64,000 nucleotides of DNA from Prochlorococcus sp. AG-409-A10 (GTDB lineage Bacteria > Cyanobacteriota > Cyanobacteriia > PCC-6307 > Cyanobiaceae), in assembly GCA_003216175.1 (NCBI GenBank), contig QCJG01000005.1:1-64000 (forward strand), given 5' to 3'. The position numbers and the translations under genes were made by a program. Of this stretch, positions 48,767 through 58,049 are shown in pieces. Every line of letters begins with the position of its first letter. The stretch's first letter is position 1. The notes under the pieces are model-generated. The model had not been told where the DNA came from. It made no database searches and saw only the letters and a list, made by a program, of their open reading frames with translations.

Positions 48767-49000
48767 ATGCCAACTGAATCAAACTGGAAGGTTTCCAGAG
48801 ATGCCGCTTATTTTTTGCGCGTATCTGAACGCCAACTTTTTCGCTTGCGTAAAGCAGGGATTCTTGTTGCTGGGACTCACTTTATTAGAAAGTTTCCTAC
48901 TGCAAATTCTGCACTTTTATATCAAGTCGATCTTTGCCAACAGGCAATGAAAGATGCCTCTAGTCGCAATGTGCAAACCCTAGAGACTGCGGAGGTTTGA
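48767..49000 (+). CDS. AlpA/excisionase-like HTH protein
   Basis: The 77-residue product has a winged HTH (KVSRDAAYFLRVSERQLFRL, then GTHFIRKFPT) like 41560. It is thirteen bases downstream of the 65-residue gene. It probably controls excision or the module's promoter. Confidence 0.7.
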   Translation: MPTESNWKVSRDAAYFLRVSERQLFRLRKAGILVAGTHFIRKFPTANSALLYQVDLCQQAMKDASSRNVQTLETAEV

Positions 49001-49003
49001 AAG

Positions 49004-49252
49004 ATGAGTGAAAAAGATTTTGCAGAGTACCAAGTAGCTGCACATATACTTCTTGATCTTATTTTTCAATACATGCCAGAAAACCCAGAAAGGTTTTCAC
49101 AGGAAGTTCAACAATCATTAGTTATCACATCTATTGATAAAGCGATATTTGCCATGCAAATAATCACTGGTTTAAAACAGCTTTCATGCAGCGAGATAGT
49201 TCATACCACTTACGAATCACTTAACCCAAATATCAAACAAGACAATGACTGA
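49004..49252 (+). CDS. 82-residue helical protein, element module
   Basis: Compact helical product (EYQVAAHILLDLIFQYMPEN, DKAIFAMQIITGLKQLSCSE). Starts four bases after the HTH stop and overlaps the next start by eight bases. Unknown role in replication or control. Confidence 0.5.
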   Translation: MSEKDFAEYQVAAHILLDLIFQYMPENPERFSQEVQQSLVITSIDKAIFAMQIITGLKQLSCSEIVHTTYESLNPNIKQDND

Positions 49253-49418
49253 TAAAAAAAATGGCCCTACCCCTCCTGACAGGAAAGGGGAAGGAGCCGC
49301 ATTACCACAATCAATTGTAGTTGATTTATCTATTGATGATGTTAAAAATACTTTAGGGGATTTGTGGTTACCTCAACTAGTTGATAATGATGCACGTTTA
49401 CTAGGCGAGGGGCTATAA
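49245..49418 (+). CDS. 57-residue protein, element module
   Basis: MTDKKNGPTPPDRKGEGAAL starts a Pro/Gly-rich, then acidic protein (SIDDVKNTLGDLWLPQLVDN). Overlaps the gene before and is four bases from the primase start, so all are co-translated. Confidence 0.5.
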   Translation: MTDKKNGPTPPDRKGEGAALPQSIVVDLSIDDVKNTLGDLWLPQLVDNDARLLGEGL

Positions 49419-49421
49419 GCA

Positions 49422-50285
49422 ATGACCCCGAAAACTTGGCGAGAACAAGCCCATCGGCTATCGATTTTTAATGGGAAACTATTACCTGCAAAAATTATTG
49501 GTAAAAAGAAGGTACTTTTAATTGAGAAATTCAGCAAAATAAAAGACCAAAATTTTACTTATGAAGATTGCTTAAAAAATCCTCAACTCAAAATGATTGG
49601 GCTACGAACAGATCTTGATAAAATTGTTATTGATATTGATGGGGAGAAAGGTAGTGAATTGGCTCTTAAAAAAGGATTTGATTGGAATAAACATAGAAGC
49701 TGGTATGTAGGTAGAAGGGACAATGCTGAACGCTTTGCAATCATTTATCGGCGTACACCTGAACAACAAAAGTTTGGGCGTATTCATATAAATGACAATG
49801 AAAATCAAATCGACCTTCTTTCAAGTCCTTCTGCTTGGAAGGTAGTAATGGGAGATCATCCAAGCGGTGATTTATATCGCTGGTTTGGTCAAGGGCCAGA
49901 GAATCTAAGTTATTGCCCAGACCATGTTTGGTCGTTTGTTGTTAATCATGCTGCTGACTTTCGAGAAAGGCTAGAGCAAAAGGCATTTGGAAGAACTCCT
50001 ACACCTAGAGGTACATGGCGACCAGCTCGGCCTTGCATAGTTTGCGGGCGTGACCATGACAACGATTGCAGCATCAACAGGGACAAAAATTTTGTATTAT
50101 GCCATCACGGGAAAACTGATCATCCGCCAACAGTAAGAGTTGGTGAAACTATCGAAAGAAAAGGACAGAGTTGGGCATTTTGTGGTTTTGGCAGAAACCA
50201 TCATGGCTTTGGCAAATGCTCCAAATTCAAACTTGAGATAAAAACTCCAACTCCTTGGCAGATTATTTATGGAGGAAAGAAATGA
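49422..50285 (+). CDS. AEP-like primase with C-terminal zinc finger
   Basis: The 287-residue product has an archaeo-eukaryotic primase-type acidic motif (KIVIDIDGEKGSELALKKGF), the NDNENQIDLLSSPSAWKVVM strand-turn, and a distal zinc-binding CIVCGRDHDNDCSI...CHHG. Family members make primers for mobile-element replication. It overlaps the VapE-type helicase gene by four bases, the usual order in satellite-like elements. It is homologous to the 40486 protein. Confidence 0.7.
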   Translation: MTPKTWREQAHRLSIFNGKLLPAKIIGKKKVLLIEKFSKIKDQNFTYEDCLKNPQLKMIGLRTDLDKIVIDIDGEKGSELALKKGFDWNKHRSWYVGRRDNAERFAIIYRRTPEQQKFGRIHINDNENQIDLLSSPSAWKVVMGDHPSGDLYRWFGQGPENLSYCPDHVWSFVVNHAADFRERLEQKAFGRTPTPRGTWRPARPCIVCGRDHDNDCSINRDKNFVLCHHGKTDHPPTVRVGETIERKGQSWAFCGFGRNHHGFGKCSKFKLEIKTPTPWQIIYGGKK

Positions 50286-51556
50286 TTGATATTTCATCAG
50301 CTATAGATAGATCTAAAGTTGTGGAAGGTTGGCAACCAGCAGTACATTCAGTTCTTGATCAAAAGCCTACTGAACTATATGTAGGAGATTGGAGTGTCAA
50401 ATGTAGACATTGGTTCCCAAAACTTCGCTACAACGAAGTTACTAAATTTTGTGAGATTGATGGCAAAAAAATTAAGCCTTCTTCAGTTGATCAAATTTAT
50501 ATTGTTTTAGGTGAAGCAGGATGGAAGATCTCAAAAGAGAATGCTAAAGATGTATTTTTAAAAGTTGCTCAAGAAAATAGCTACAACCCAATAAAGGAAT
50601 ATCTGGAATTTATAGAAAAAGATCAAAGTATTATTCCTGCTGACACTTCAAAGCTTTCAACAACTTATTTAAAAACAAATGAACCATTATCAGATCAAAT
50701 GCTTTTTAAATGGCTAGTCGGAGCGGCTCAACGAGTATTTGAAAATGGCTGTCAGATGGATTATTGCCTTGTCATTAAAGGCGACCAAGGAAAAAACAAA
50801 AGTACTTTTGCAAGAAAGCTTTGCAAGGGTTACTACACCGACTCAAATGCAGATGGGAAAGATGAAAAGATGTTAATTGGGACATGTTGGTTCAAAGCTT
50901 TTGAAGAGCTGGAGACCATGACAGGAAGAAAAGAAGCTGGTGTGGTAAAAAATCTAATTACTATTAGAGAAGATATTTTTCGTGCACCTTTTGCAAGTGG
51001 TACAGATACTCACCCTAGAAGTTCTGTTTTTTGTGGGACGGTAAATGATGATAAATTTTTAAGAGATCACACTGGTAACAGGCGTTTTTGGATAGTTGAG
51101 GTTAAAGAAAAAATTGATGTTATTAAATTAGAAAAAGATCTTGATTCAATTTGGAAAGGGATAATGCTTGCTTACAGAGAGGGTGTTTTGCCCATGCTCA
51201 ATGAGGCTGCTGAAGAGCTTTCAAACCTTAGGAACAGTCAATATGAGCAGGAGGATCCCTTCGAGCATTACGCTCTTAAATTCATTGAAAGTACAACCAA
51301 AAGCAAGTTCACAGCTAGAGAAGTTCTTGAAAGTGACAAGTGTTGTCATGAACCAGAGAAGATAAGTCAAAGAGATATGACCGCCATGGGTAAAGCTCTT
51401 AAAAGGGTTGGATGTCAACCTGCTGGACAGTCAAACAAGAAAGGTGATCGATCTAGATTATGGACTAAACCAGAAAACAACTCAGACCAACTCAGTAAAT
51501 CCAATCTAGTGAGTTCCACTAAAAGCCAGTCAGTGCAGTCTCTTATAAATTTTTAA
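50282..51556 (+). CDS. VapE-type (VirE/D5-like) replication helicase
   Basis: The 424-residue product carries the virulence-associated E (VapE) helicase domain: DYCLVIKGDQGKNKSTFARK (Walker A GDQGKNKS), LIGTCWFKAFEELETMTG (Walker B region), and SSVFCGTVNDDKFLRDHTGN with RRFWIVEV (sensor and arginine motif). VapE helicases unwind DNA at the origin of phage-inducible satellites. The start at 50282 overlaps the primase stop. This makes the element a replicating, satellite-like unit, not just a passive integron. Confidence 0.88.
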   Translation: MIDISSAIDRSKVVEGWQPAVHSVLDQKPTELYVGDWSVKCRHWFPKLRYNEVTKFCEIDGKKIKPSSVDQIYIVLGEAGWKISKENAKDVFLKVAQENSYNPIKEYLEFIEKDQSIIPADTSKLSTTYLKTNEPLSDQMLFKWLVGAAQRVFENGCQMDYCLVIKGDQGKNKSTFARKLCKGYYTDSNADGKDEKMLIGTCWFKAFEELETMTGRKEAGVVKNLITIREDIFRAPFASGTDTHPRSSVFCGTVNDDKFLRDHTGNRRFWIVEVKEKIDVIKLEKDLDSIWKGIMLAYREGVLPMLNEAAEELSNLRNSQYEQEDPFEHYALKFIESTTKSKFTAREVLESDKCCHEPEKISQRDMTAMGKALKRVGCQPAGQSNKKGDRSRLWTKPENNSDQLSKSNLVSSTKSQSVQSLINF

Positions 51557-51660
51557 CTCACTAACTCACTAATAATTTATAATAGTTATATATATGACTA
51601 CATAAGGAAGTTATAGAATTCAATGAGTTACTGAGTTTCTGAGTTTCATTGGGTCCTTCT
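51554..51660. promoter_or_regulatory. iteron-like repeats, candidate replication origin
   Basis: Two AACTCACT units in tandem (51555-51570) face GAGTTACTGAGTTTCTGAGT (51625), that is, ACTCA units repeated every eight bases in both orientations around an AT-rich core (AATAATTTATAATAG). The gap follows the helicase gene and precedes an HTH gene, the usual place of a replication origin or operator. Confidence 0.45.
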
Positions 51661-51832
51661 TGGATCGAGATTCATGGGTTATTTCGGGGCGCAAAAATCT
51701 CCTAGGCTTATCAATTGAAAAGTATGGACAGTTAATGGTTTAGAAACGTCTTTTAAGGGTATAAATGTAGTTAACACTGTCTTTCAAAGAAGTTGTAACA
51801 ACTTCTCTCTATTTGTCTACAAGTTACAAACC

Positions 51833-52066
51833 ATGCCGTATTGCACCTATAGCGAAACAGCACGAATCCTTGGATATTCTTCTAGATCAACTCTTTATAA
51901 AGTACGTAAAGATGGTTGGCTAAAGCCTTATGAAGTCAGTATTGAAGGAAAAAAATACCTTGATTTGCACCCAAGAAATCACAAACCATTAGATCAATAT
52001 CTCAAAGGAATCTTGCAATGGAGGCCAAGTAACCCAATTAGAAAGATGAAATATTTGGACGCTTAA
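51833..52066 (+). CDS. HTH protein at cargo boundary
   Basis: The 77-residue product reads MPYCTYSETARILGYSSRST, then LYKVRKDGWLKPYEVSIEGK, an HTH of the MerR/AlpA type. It separates the replication module from the minus-strand cargo and could regulate either. Confidence 0.6.
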   Translation: MPYCTYSETARILGYSSRSTLYKVRKDGWLKPYEVSIEGKKYLDLHPRNHKPLDQYLKGILQWRPSNPIRKMKYLDA

Positions 52067-52234
52067 ATTAAAAAACTTAAAAGAATTAATGAGAAAAACT
52101 CAATTTATGCTTATTTATTTCAGAATCATTTGATAGTTCCAATCATTTTTGAATTGGATAAGAAAATATAAAAAAGAGAAGAAATATTAACCACTATTTT
52201 TAATAGGAATCAGGATAATCATTTTGAAGCTTAT

Positions 52235-55200
52235 TTAGTAAACTTGCATTAACCTACAAAGCCGATTAACTCGTTCTGCTTCATCAACAGTATTAATTAA
52301 ACCCATTGCGAGACTGGGAGAACCAACAACTATAGATAGGCATTGTGCACGACTAATCGCAACATTCAACCGATTAGGCTCTAACAAGAAATCAATCCCC
52401 CTAGGCGCATTATCACCCGAGCTTGCAGTTAAAGAATGAATAGCAACAACAGCTTCTTGTCCCTGAAAACGATCAACTGTCCCCACTTTTGCCTTTCCTG
52501 CCAGCCTTTTCTCAAGTTGATTGACCTGAACGTTATAAGGTGCCGTCACTAAAATATCATGAGCCGTTATTTCTCCAGAACATTCTCCATCGCCTTGAGC
52601 ATGCCTATAACTTCCACCAAGTAAATCATCAATAATTTGCTCTATACGATCAATTTCTTCAATACTTTTAACACTACAACCAGTATGAGTAACGGATTCA
52701 AAAACCAATCCATAATTTGGAAATGGTTGACCTCTATTATTTTTGCAAGGTTTTTTCCATTCAATACTATTAATCGTATTTAATTGATTAGCTTGAAGTC
52801 TTTTATCGTAAAACAACTCTGAGACAATATCCGTAATACTTGGAGCCATTCGCCAACTTGTTGCCAAGAAAATCCCTTTTTCTGCTGGAACAACATTGGC
52901 CCCCTCCATTAAATATTCCAAACAAGATTTCCCTGATTCACCTGGATGATCAGCCTGTGTTGGCTGTGAAAGCTGTTGCTGATCTCCTACTAAAAGAATT
53001 GCTTTTGTACAACGTGCCATCACCAATAAATTTGCTAAAGACATTTGACCAGCTTCATCAATCACTAAAACATCAAAACCATTTGCCATGTCTTCTCGTG
53101 ACAGAGCCCAAGTCGTTCCACCAATAACCCCTTCTGTTGAAGATAAAGATGACGAAGAAATTAATTCAATCCCTTGATCTGTAAGTGGAGGATCTTCTTT
53201 TTGACTTGTACATTTAATGATTCGACTATCCACTTTTTCTTTCAAGCAAGTAGCTTTTGTTTTCAGAAGAATATTGTTGATTGCTTGGTTGCTATTAGAG
53301 CTTATAGCAATTCGTTTATCTCGTTTAAGCAACTCCGTAATCAATCTTGCAGTAACAGTCGTTTTGCCTGTCCCTGGGGGACCCTGCAAGGCAATAGATT
53401 GCTCTGGTTTCTCTTCTAAAAATTCAGCTAAGACTTGTGGTAATACATTGGGTTCTTGACCAACTTTTTGGTTCAGTTCAATCAAGCCTTCAACAGATTG
53501 TCTTTCTAATAATTGTTTTATAGCAGTTGGTAATTTTTTTTCGGCATGAATCCAGTCAACAGCTTGTTGTTCTAATCGATCCCGTAGTGGTTTAGAGATA
53601 TCAGAAGGGACTTTAATTAAGGTACAAGGTCCCATAGGAACACCTTCTGATTCTCCTGCCTCTAATCGCTTCGCTTTCTTTCGCCAAGGATATTTAAGAG
53701 TGACCTCACCTCGATCACCATCAACTTCAATTGAATCTAATTTCAACCCTGTCGATGCAATTTCAACAGTTAGCCTTGATGCTCCATCAGGACTGCTATA
53801 GAGTTTTAAATCCTGTGATGGATTGAATTTTAAGTAGTGATAGTCAGCACCTGTTCTTGCGCTTTCTCTTGATTCTGAGTTTTGCCAAATTGCCCCTTCT
53901 ATAACTTCACTATCTTCTAATAATTCATCAGGATTAGAATTAGCAATCTCTTTTCGATCAAAATATGTCCACCACATCACTTTGGCTTCTCGATGATGAA
54001 AAGGTAGTAGATGACCTAGTAATCGCTGAACACGCCAACTAATACCTCTATTACCTTTTTGATTAATCCCAATGGGATCATCATCTATACCGTTAGAAGA
54101 GACAGTTTTGTATTCCTCAGGTAAACCTTCTAGTAGTTCATGAGCAAATACTTCAAGAGGGTTAATCTTCTCTGGAATATCTTCTTCTATTAATGGTTCT
54201 ATGGGTTGATCAGGTAATCCTTGCTCTTTCCTTAGTTTGAGTAACCACTCATGAAGAAGCACAGTCGACTCACAATCTTCTCTGTTATAATCTTCAATCA
54301 CTTGTAGTTGTGGACTCCCATTTGGAGCTTCGCCAGGATTTTTAGGTTCACCAGAAACGGCCCAATTTCGATAAGCGACTACAGAATCTCCAGCTGTTTT
54401 AACATCAGCATCTCTGTCATCCATATAAAGCTTCTCTACTTTTTTAATTGAATAGCTATCTTCTCCTAAGACTATTGCTCCAGTAACAACAGGAAGAAGG
54501 TCAACAAGAAGATCGGAACGTAGCCATTGATCGACAACTCCTTCTTTAGTGGAGTGTTGTTGCGCTAAACGACGAATAGCACTTTTCTCATAACTGCCAT
54601 AGTGGTAGATCCTCAGTTCAGGAAATCTTTTACGTCGACTCTGCACCCATTCAACCCATTGTTCAAAAGCTTTCTTTTCTTCTTTCGGGGAATGAGCCCA
54701 CCAAGCTTTATAAATACAATCACTGTTGGATCTGTCCTTGTAAGAAAGACCAATGAGGTATTCAAGATGAGTACCAAGAACAGGATCTTGAACACCTTCT
54801 AAGTCGAACCAAATATCCCCTTGATTAGCCTTAGGTAAGAGTGTTAGTCCTTTACCGTTTTTAATTTTCTTCGCAATGAAATTAGGTTTTCCATCAGGAC
54901 CTTTTGGAGCAACTTGAAGCTTGGCCTGCTCTCTTAAGTCATATAACGCTTCTGAACTTAAGCCCTGAATTTTAGATCCTTGGGGTAAAGCTGCTAAATC
55001 ATCAATCGTATGTACATCAGCTTGCTTAAGCTTGATTCTTTGCGTTTGACGCATCTTGGCAACTACTATCAAATCCCTTGATGCTTCTAAACGTTCTTCA
55101 ATAAATGCTGCCCAACTTCCATGATCTCCTGGAGCATCATTAGGTTCAACATCAGGATCAAAAGAACTACAAAAATCCTTATATCTTTTCCTTAAGAGTT

Positions 55201-55753
55201 GATACCAAGCCCAAAACTTATCGACTGCAAATTCCTTGAATTTTCCACCACCTAAATAAAGTTCAAAGTTATTTGGTCTCTGTCCAAGTAATGGTGTCAA
55301 TAACTCGCAGTATGCACAAGCCTGAACCAAGAAAGTAGTTTTTGCTGAAGAGGAAAGCTTGCATTCAATAGGTTGGTAACTCCAATCACCAAATAAAGAA
55401 GAACCTTTTACTTTCCTTAAAAGGTCAGCAGAACCACGCATCTCATCACTGTGCAGTGATGCTTGCCAAATAAAGTCGTATCCATCAGCCATCGCATTCT
55501 TCGTCGCTAGATAATCTCTTTCGTTTTGTTTGCCTGGCAGATGAGCGACATTAAAGCCTTTTTTTTCTAGCTTTGCGATTAAAACTTCTTCATGTCGTAA
55601 ACCATCAGCAAAGAGTTGCTTATCTAGTTCAGTATCGTCTGGACGCTTATCCTTAAACAGACCTTGAGCCCTTAGTTCTTCCCACCAAGCACCGATAACA
55701 GGACTCCTACAAAAAAGTGAGAGTTGAGTGGGAGTAATTTGTCGAGGCATCAA
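52235..55753 (-). CDS. RecB-like nuclease/TM0106-type domain/SF1 helicase fusion
   Basis: The 1172-residue product has three parts. Residues ~1-150: RecB/Cas4-type PD-(D/E)xK nuclease start (ITPTQLSLFCRSP) with MRGSAD at Asp110 and PIECKLS at Glu130 and Lys132. Residues ~300-520: a second nuclease-like region of TM0106 type (WFDLEGVQDPVLGTHLEYLI and DYNREDCESTVLLHEWLL) with RNase H-like Asp/Glu clusters. Residues ~770-1172: SF1 helicase (DNA2/NAM7-like), GPPGTGKTTVTARLI near 788, FDVLVIDEAGQMSLANLL near 897, GTVDRFQGQEA and NVAISRAQ. Last in the minus-strand run. Fits DNA end-processing in defence. Confidence 0.9.
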   Translation of the reverse strand: MMPRQITPTQLSLFCRSPVIGAWWEELRAQGLFKDKRPDDTELDKQLFADGLRHEEVLIAKLEKKGFNVAHLPGKQNERDYLATKNAMADGYDFIWQASLHSDEMRGSADLLRKVKGSSLFGDWSYQPIECKLSSSAKTTFLVQACAYCELLTPLLGQRPNNFELYLGGGKFKEFAVDKFWAWYQLLRKRYKDFCSSFDPDVEPNDAPGDHGSWAAFIEERLEASRDLIVVAKMRQTQRIKLKQADVHTIDDLAALPQGSKIQGLSSEALYDLREQAKLQVAPKGPDGKPNFIAKKIKNGKGLTLLPKANQGDIWFDLEGVQDPVLGTHLEYLIGLSYKDRSNSDCIYKAWWAHSPKEEKKAFEQWVEWVQSRRKRFPELRIYHYGSYEKSAIRRLAQQHSTKEGVVDQWLRSDLLVDLLPVVTGAIVLGEDSYSIKKVEKLYMDDRDADVKTAGDSVVAYRNWAVSGEPKNPGEAPNGSPQLQVIEDYNREDCESTVLLHEWLLKLRKEQGLPDQPIEPLIEEDIPEKINPLEVFAHELLEGLPEEYKTVSSNGIDDDPIGINQKGNRGISWRVQRLLGHLLPFHHREAKVMWWTYFDRKEIANSNPDELLEDSEVIEGAIWQNSESRESARTGADYHYLKFNPSQDLKLYSSPDGASRLTVEIASTGLKLDSIEVDGDRGEVTLKYPWRKKAKRLEAGESEGVPMGPCTLIKVPSDISKPLRDRLEQQAVDWIHAEKKLPTAIKQLLERQSVEGLIELNQKVGQEPNVLPQVLAEFLEEKPEQSIALQGPPGTGKTTVTARLITELLKRDKRIAISSNSNQAINNILLKTKATCLKEKVDSRIIKCTSQKEDPPLTDQGIELISSSSLSSTEGVIGGTTWALSREDMANGFDVLVIDEAGQMSLANLLVMARCTKAILLVGDQQQLSQPTQADHPGESGKSCLEYLMEGANVVPAEKGIFLATSWRMAPSITDIVSELFYDKRLQANQLNTINSIEWKKPCKNNRGQPFPNYGLVFESVTHTGCSVKSIEEIDRIEQIIDDLLGGSYRHAQGDGECSGEITAHDILVTAPYNVQVNQLEKRLAGKAKVGTVDRFQGQEAVVAIHSLTASSGDNAPRGIDFLLEPNRLNVAISRAQCLSIVVGSPSLAMGLINTVDEAERVNRLCRLMQVY

Positions 55754-55854
55754 GGCATAATATTTCTAGAACACAAAGCTATCTTATATCTACTAAGCTT
55801 TTTCTATCGTTAAGCCTAATTAAGATTGTTAATTGCTTAGTGATTCATTTTCCC

Positions 55855-58008
55855 TTACCCAATAAAAGGAGAAGGTTTACCACTGTAGGTTATAACAACA
55901 CGTTTCTTTGCTCTTGTTGCCGCCACGTGAAGTAAGGATCTTTCTTTCTGATTAAACAAGTCTTTGGAAGTTTCGTCTGGTTTCTGATCAAGTTCAAAAC
56001 GTAGAGGCATTTGTATATCATCAAGTCTAGGGAGGAAAATCTGGTCAAATTCAAGGCCTTTAACTCTATGCATGGTTGCTAAACGAAGAGAATGATCACT
56101 AGGGTCATCAGATTCTTTTTCATTAATAATACGGGTACCAAAACCTTCTTTCTCTAGCAAAAGGTTTAATTTCTTAACCTCGCTATTAGTTCTCGCTGTG
56201 ATGCAAGTTGAACCAAGAGTTCCTTGTTCAGAATTAATTTGTTTAATTGTTTTAACAAGAAATTTCATTTCTTCAGCTGGATCATCAAACCCTTTAATCA
56301 AAGGCTTGTCTCCATGAAGGAGTGATCTGTAGTCATTAGTAGAATCAATACCTCCATCAAGATCATCAAAAACAAGACCATGTAATACGGCTGTAGCCCA
56401 ATCACGAGTTTCCTCAGTAGTACGATAATTAATTCTTAGTTTTCTTGATCGGCCACGGATTTCAATATCACAATGTCTTAAAACCACAGGTCGTCCATAG
56501 ATACGTTGATGGGGGTCTGCAACTATAAACAGATCATTAACATGAGGTTCTCCAACTAATGCTCTGAGAAGATTAAAGCTAGACAAATCAAAATCCTGCC
56601 CCTCATCTACAACTATCGATAGGTATTTTTGTAAAGAGTCAGATGATTTAATTAATTCAGCCGCAGCTTGTTTAGCTTCCTCTGGCTCCCAAAGCCCACG
56701 CTGTCTTAATTCAGATCTTAAAGTATCAAAAACCGGCCAAATTCGAACACGATTCTGCCGAGTGAGACGTGTCCCTCGGCCGACACGTCTGGCTGTGATG
56801 TAATCAGGAAGTGATCTACAGCCTTGTGCGAGAATAACTTCTTTCCATTCTTCTTTATAAAAACGAAGATCTAAGCCTAAAGACGTATCCTCCATTCCCA
56901 TCGCTATCTCCCAGCAAGCATCTTTTGTTTTCCTATCAAAGGCACATACAGGAAGGCCTTGGCCTTTAAGGAATTTGATCACCCAGCCATCAAGATGTTG
57001 TACTTCAATTAGTTGCAGTTCTTCTGGCGTGCAGATTTTAGTTAAATTATTACGGATATCGGTAGCAAGATTTCGTGTAAATGTAGTAAAAAGAATCCTT
57101 CCTACTTTGCCATTGCGGATAAGTTGCGTAGCTAACCAACGAGCTTTATGCATCGCGACAACAGTTTTACCAGTCCCGGCTCCGCCAAGTACTCGGACTG
57201 AGCCGTTCCAGTCGCGTTCTACCAAACGACGCTGACTGGGGTGAAGAAATACTCGCCATTGCTCCATTGGTGCCGAAAGCATAGCTTCTAGAACATCATC
57301 ATCGGTAATGACCATGAACTCGGCCTGACTTTCAGGCCTGCCGAGTGCAGAAGCAACATCGGCAGTATCTACATTTTTATCGTCAATATTTGTTAGCTCA
57401 TCAATTACTTCTTCAATTTTGCGGCCATCAGCAAGAAGGATTAGACCTTCGACGCAACTTGGTGGCAACCATTCAATAAGCCGACTCAAGGCATCCTCAG
57501 TGAGGCACGCACGTACGGCGGGCAAAAGGACTTCCGGAACACCGAGGAGCATTAGCTGATCGTTATCACAGCTTGCAAAGAGAGAGGAAGATTGATTTGA
57601 CTTGATTGATAAATCCTCTGCCGGATTTCCTTCAATAACATTAGATACAGCCTCCTCCGCAGACTCAACATCAACAATTTGAAGAGCTCCAGATACACGA
57701 TTGACATGGCATGAACGACGTCTCGCCCACTGGTAAGCATCATCATGTTTGTCTACCCAAAGCAACACATATACGTTGCCTTTATCTGGTGCCCGAACTA
57801 TGCAACGAATCTCCTGGTCGACACGCACTGAACGAATTAAACTATCCTTTCCACCTTCAATATGTTCATAGTTGAGACCAGTACTACGAGGGTTGTCACG
57901 GAACTTGGACAGAAACGAGGCAACCTTTCCCCGGGATTTATCAGGCAACTTATTTAGGCTTTTAAAAAAGGCATTTGAGACGGCAACTGTAAGGCGGGAT
58001 TGATTCAT
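55855..58008 (-). CDS. RelE-fold domain fused to UvrD-type helicase
   Basis: The 717-residue product starts with a toxin-like RelE/ParE fold (residues ~1-90: SNAFFKSLNKLPDKSRGKVA, then YEHIEGGKDSLIRSVRVDQE, then IRCIVRAPDKGNVYVLLWVD), here a fused regulatory or RNA/DNA-contact domain. Helicase motifs follow: VLGGAGTGKTVVAMHKARW near 278, VVDEGQDFDLSS near 471, INYRTTEETRDW, ATMHRVKGLEFDQIFLP and VAATRAKKRVVIT near the end, that is, UvrD/Rep-like SF1A. Between is an acidic linker. Located between the giant helicase (42 bases) and the nuclease (102 bases). Confidence 0.88.
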   Translation of the reverse strand: MNQSRLTVAVSNAFFKSLNKLPDKSRGKVASFLSKFRDNPRSTGLNYEHIEGGKDSLIRSVRVDQEIRCIVRAPDKGNVYVLLWVDKHDDAYQWARRRSCHVNRVSGALQIVDVESAEEAVSNVIEGNPAEDLSIKSNQSSSLFASCDNDQLMLLGVPEVLLPAVRACLTEDALSRLIEWLPPSCVEGLILLADGRKIEEVIDELTNIDDKNVDTADVASALGRPESQAEFMVITDDDVLEAMLSAPMEQWRVFLHPSQRRLVERDWNGSVRVLGGAGTGKTVVAMHKARWLATQLIRNGKVGRILFTTFTRNLATDIRNNLTKICTPEELQLIEVQHLDGWVIKFLKGQGLPVCAFDRKTKDACWEIAMGMEDTSLGLDLRFYKEEWKEVILAQGCRSLPDYITARRVGRGTRLTRQNRVRIWPVFDTLRSELRQRGLWEPEEAKQAAAELIKSSDSLQKYLSIVVDEGQDFDLSSFNLLRALVGEPHVNDLFIVADPHQRIYGRPVVLRHCDIEIRGRSRKLRINYRTTEETRDWATAVLHGLVFDDLDGGIDSTNDYRSLLHGDKPLIKGFDDPAEEMKFLVKTIKQINSEQGTLGSTCITARTNSEVKKLNLLLEKEGFGTRIINEKESDDPSDHSLRLATMHRVKGLEFDQIFLPRLDDIQMPLRFELDQKPDETSKDLFNQKERSLLHVAATRAKKRVVITYSGKPSPFIG

Positions 58009-58049
58009 GGAATGATTTGAATAACTAAGTGGAATGAAGAGTAAGTGTG

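Noticed and set aside
46976-51556. Prophage
   Set aside because: There are an integrase and replication genes, but no capsid, terminase, portal or tail genes, so a satellite-like element fits better.
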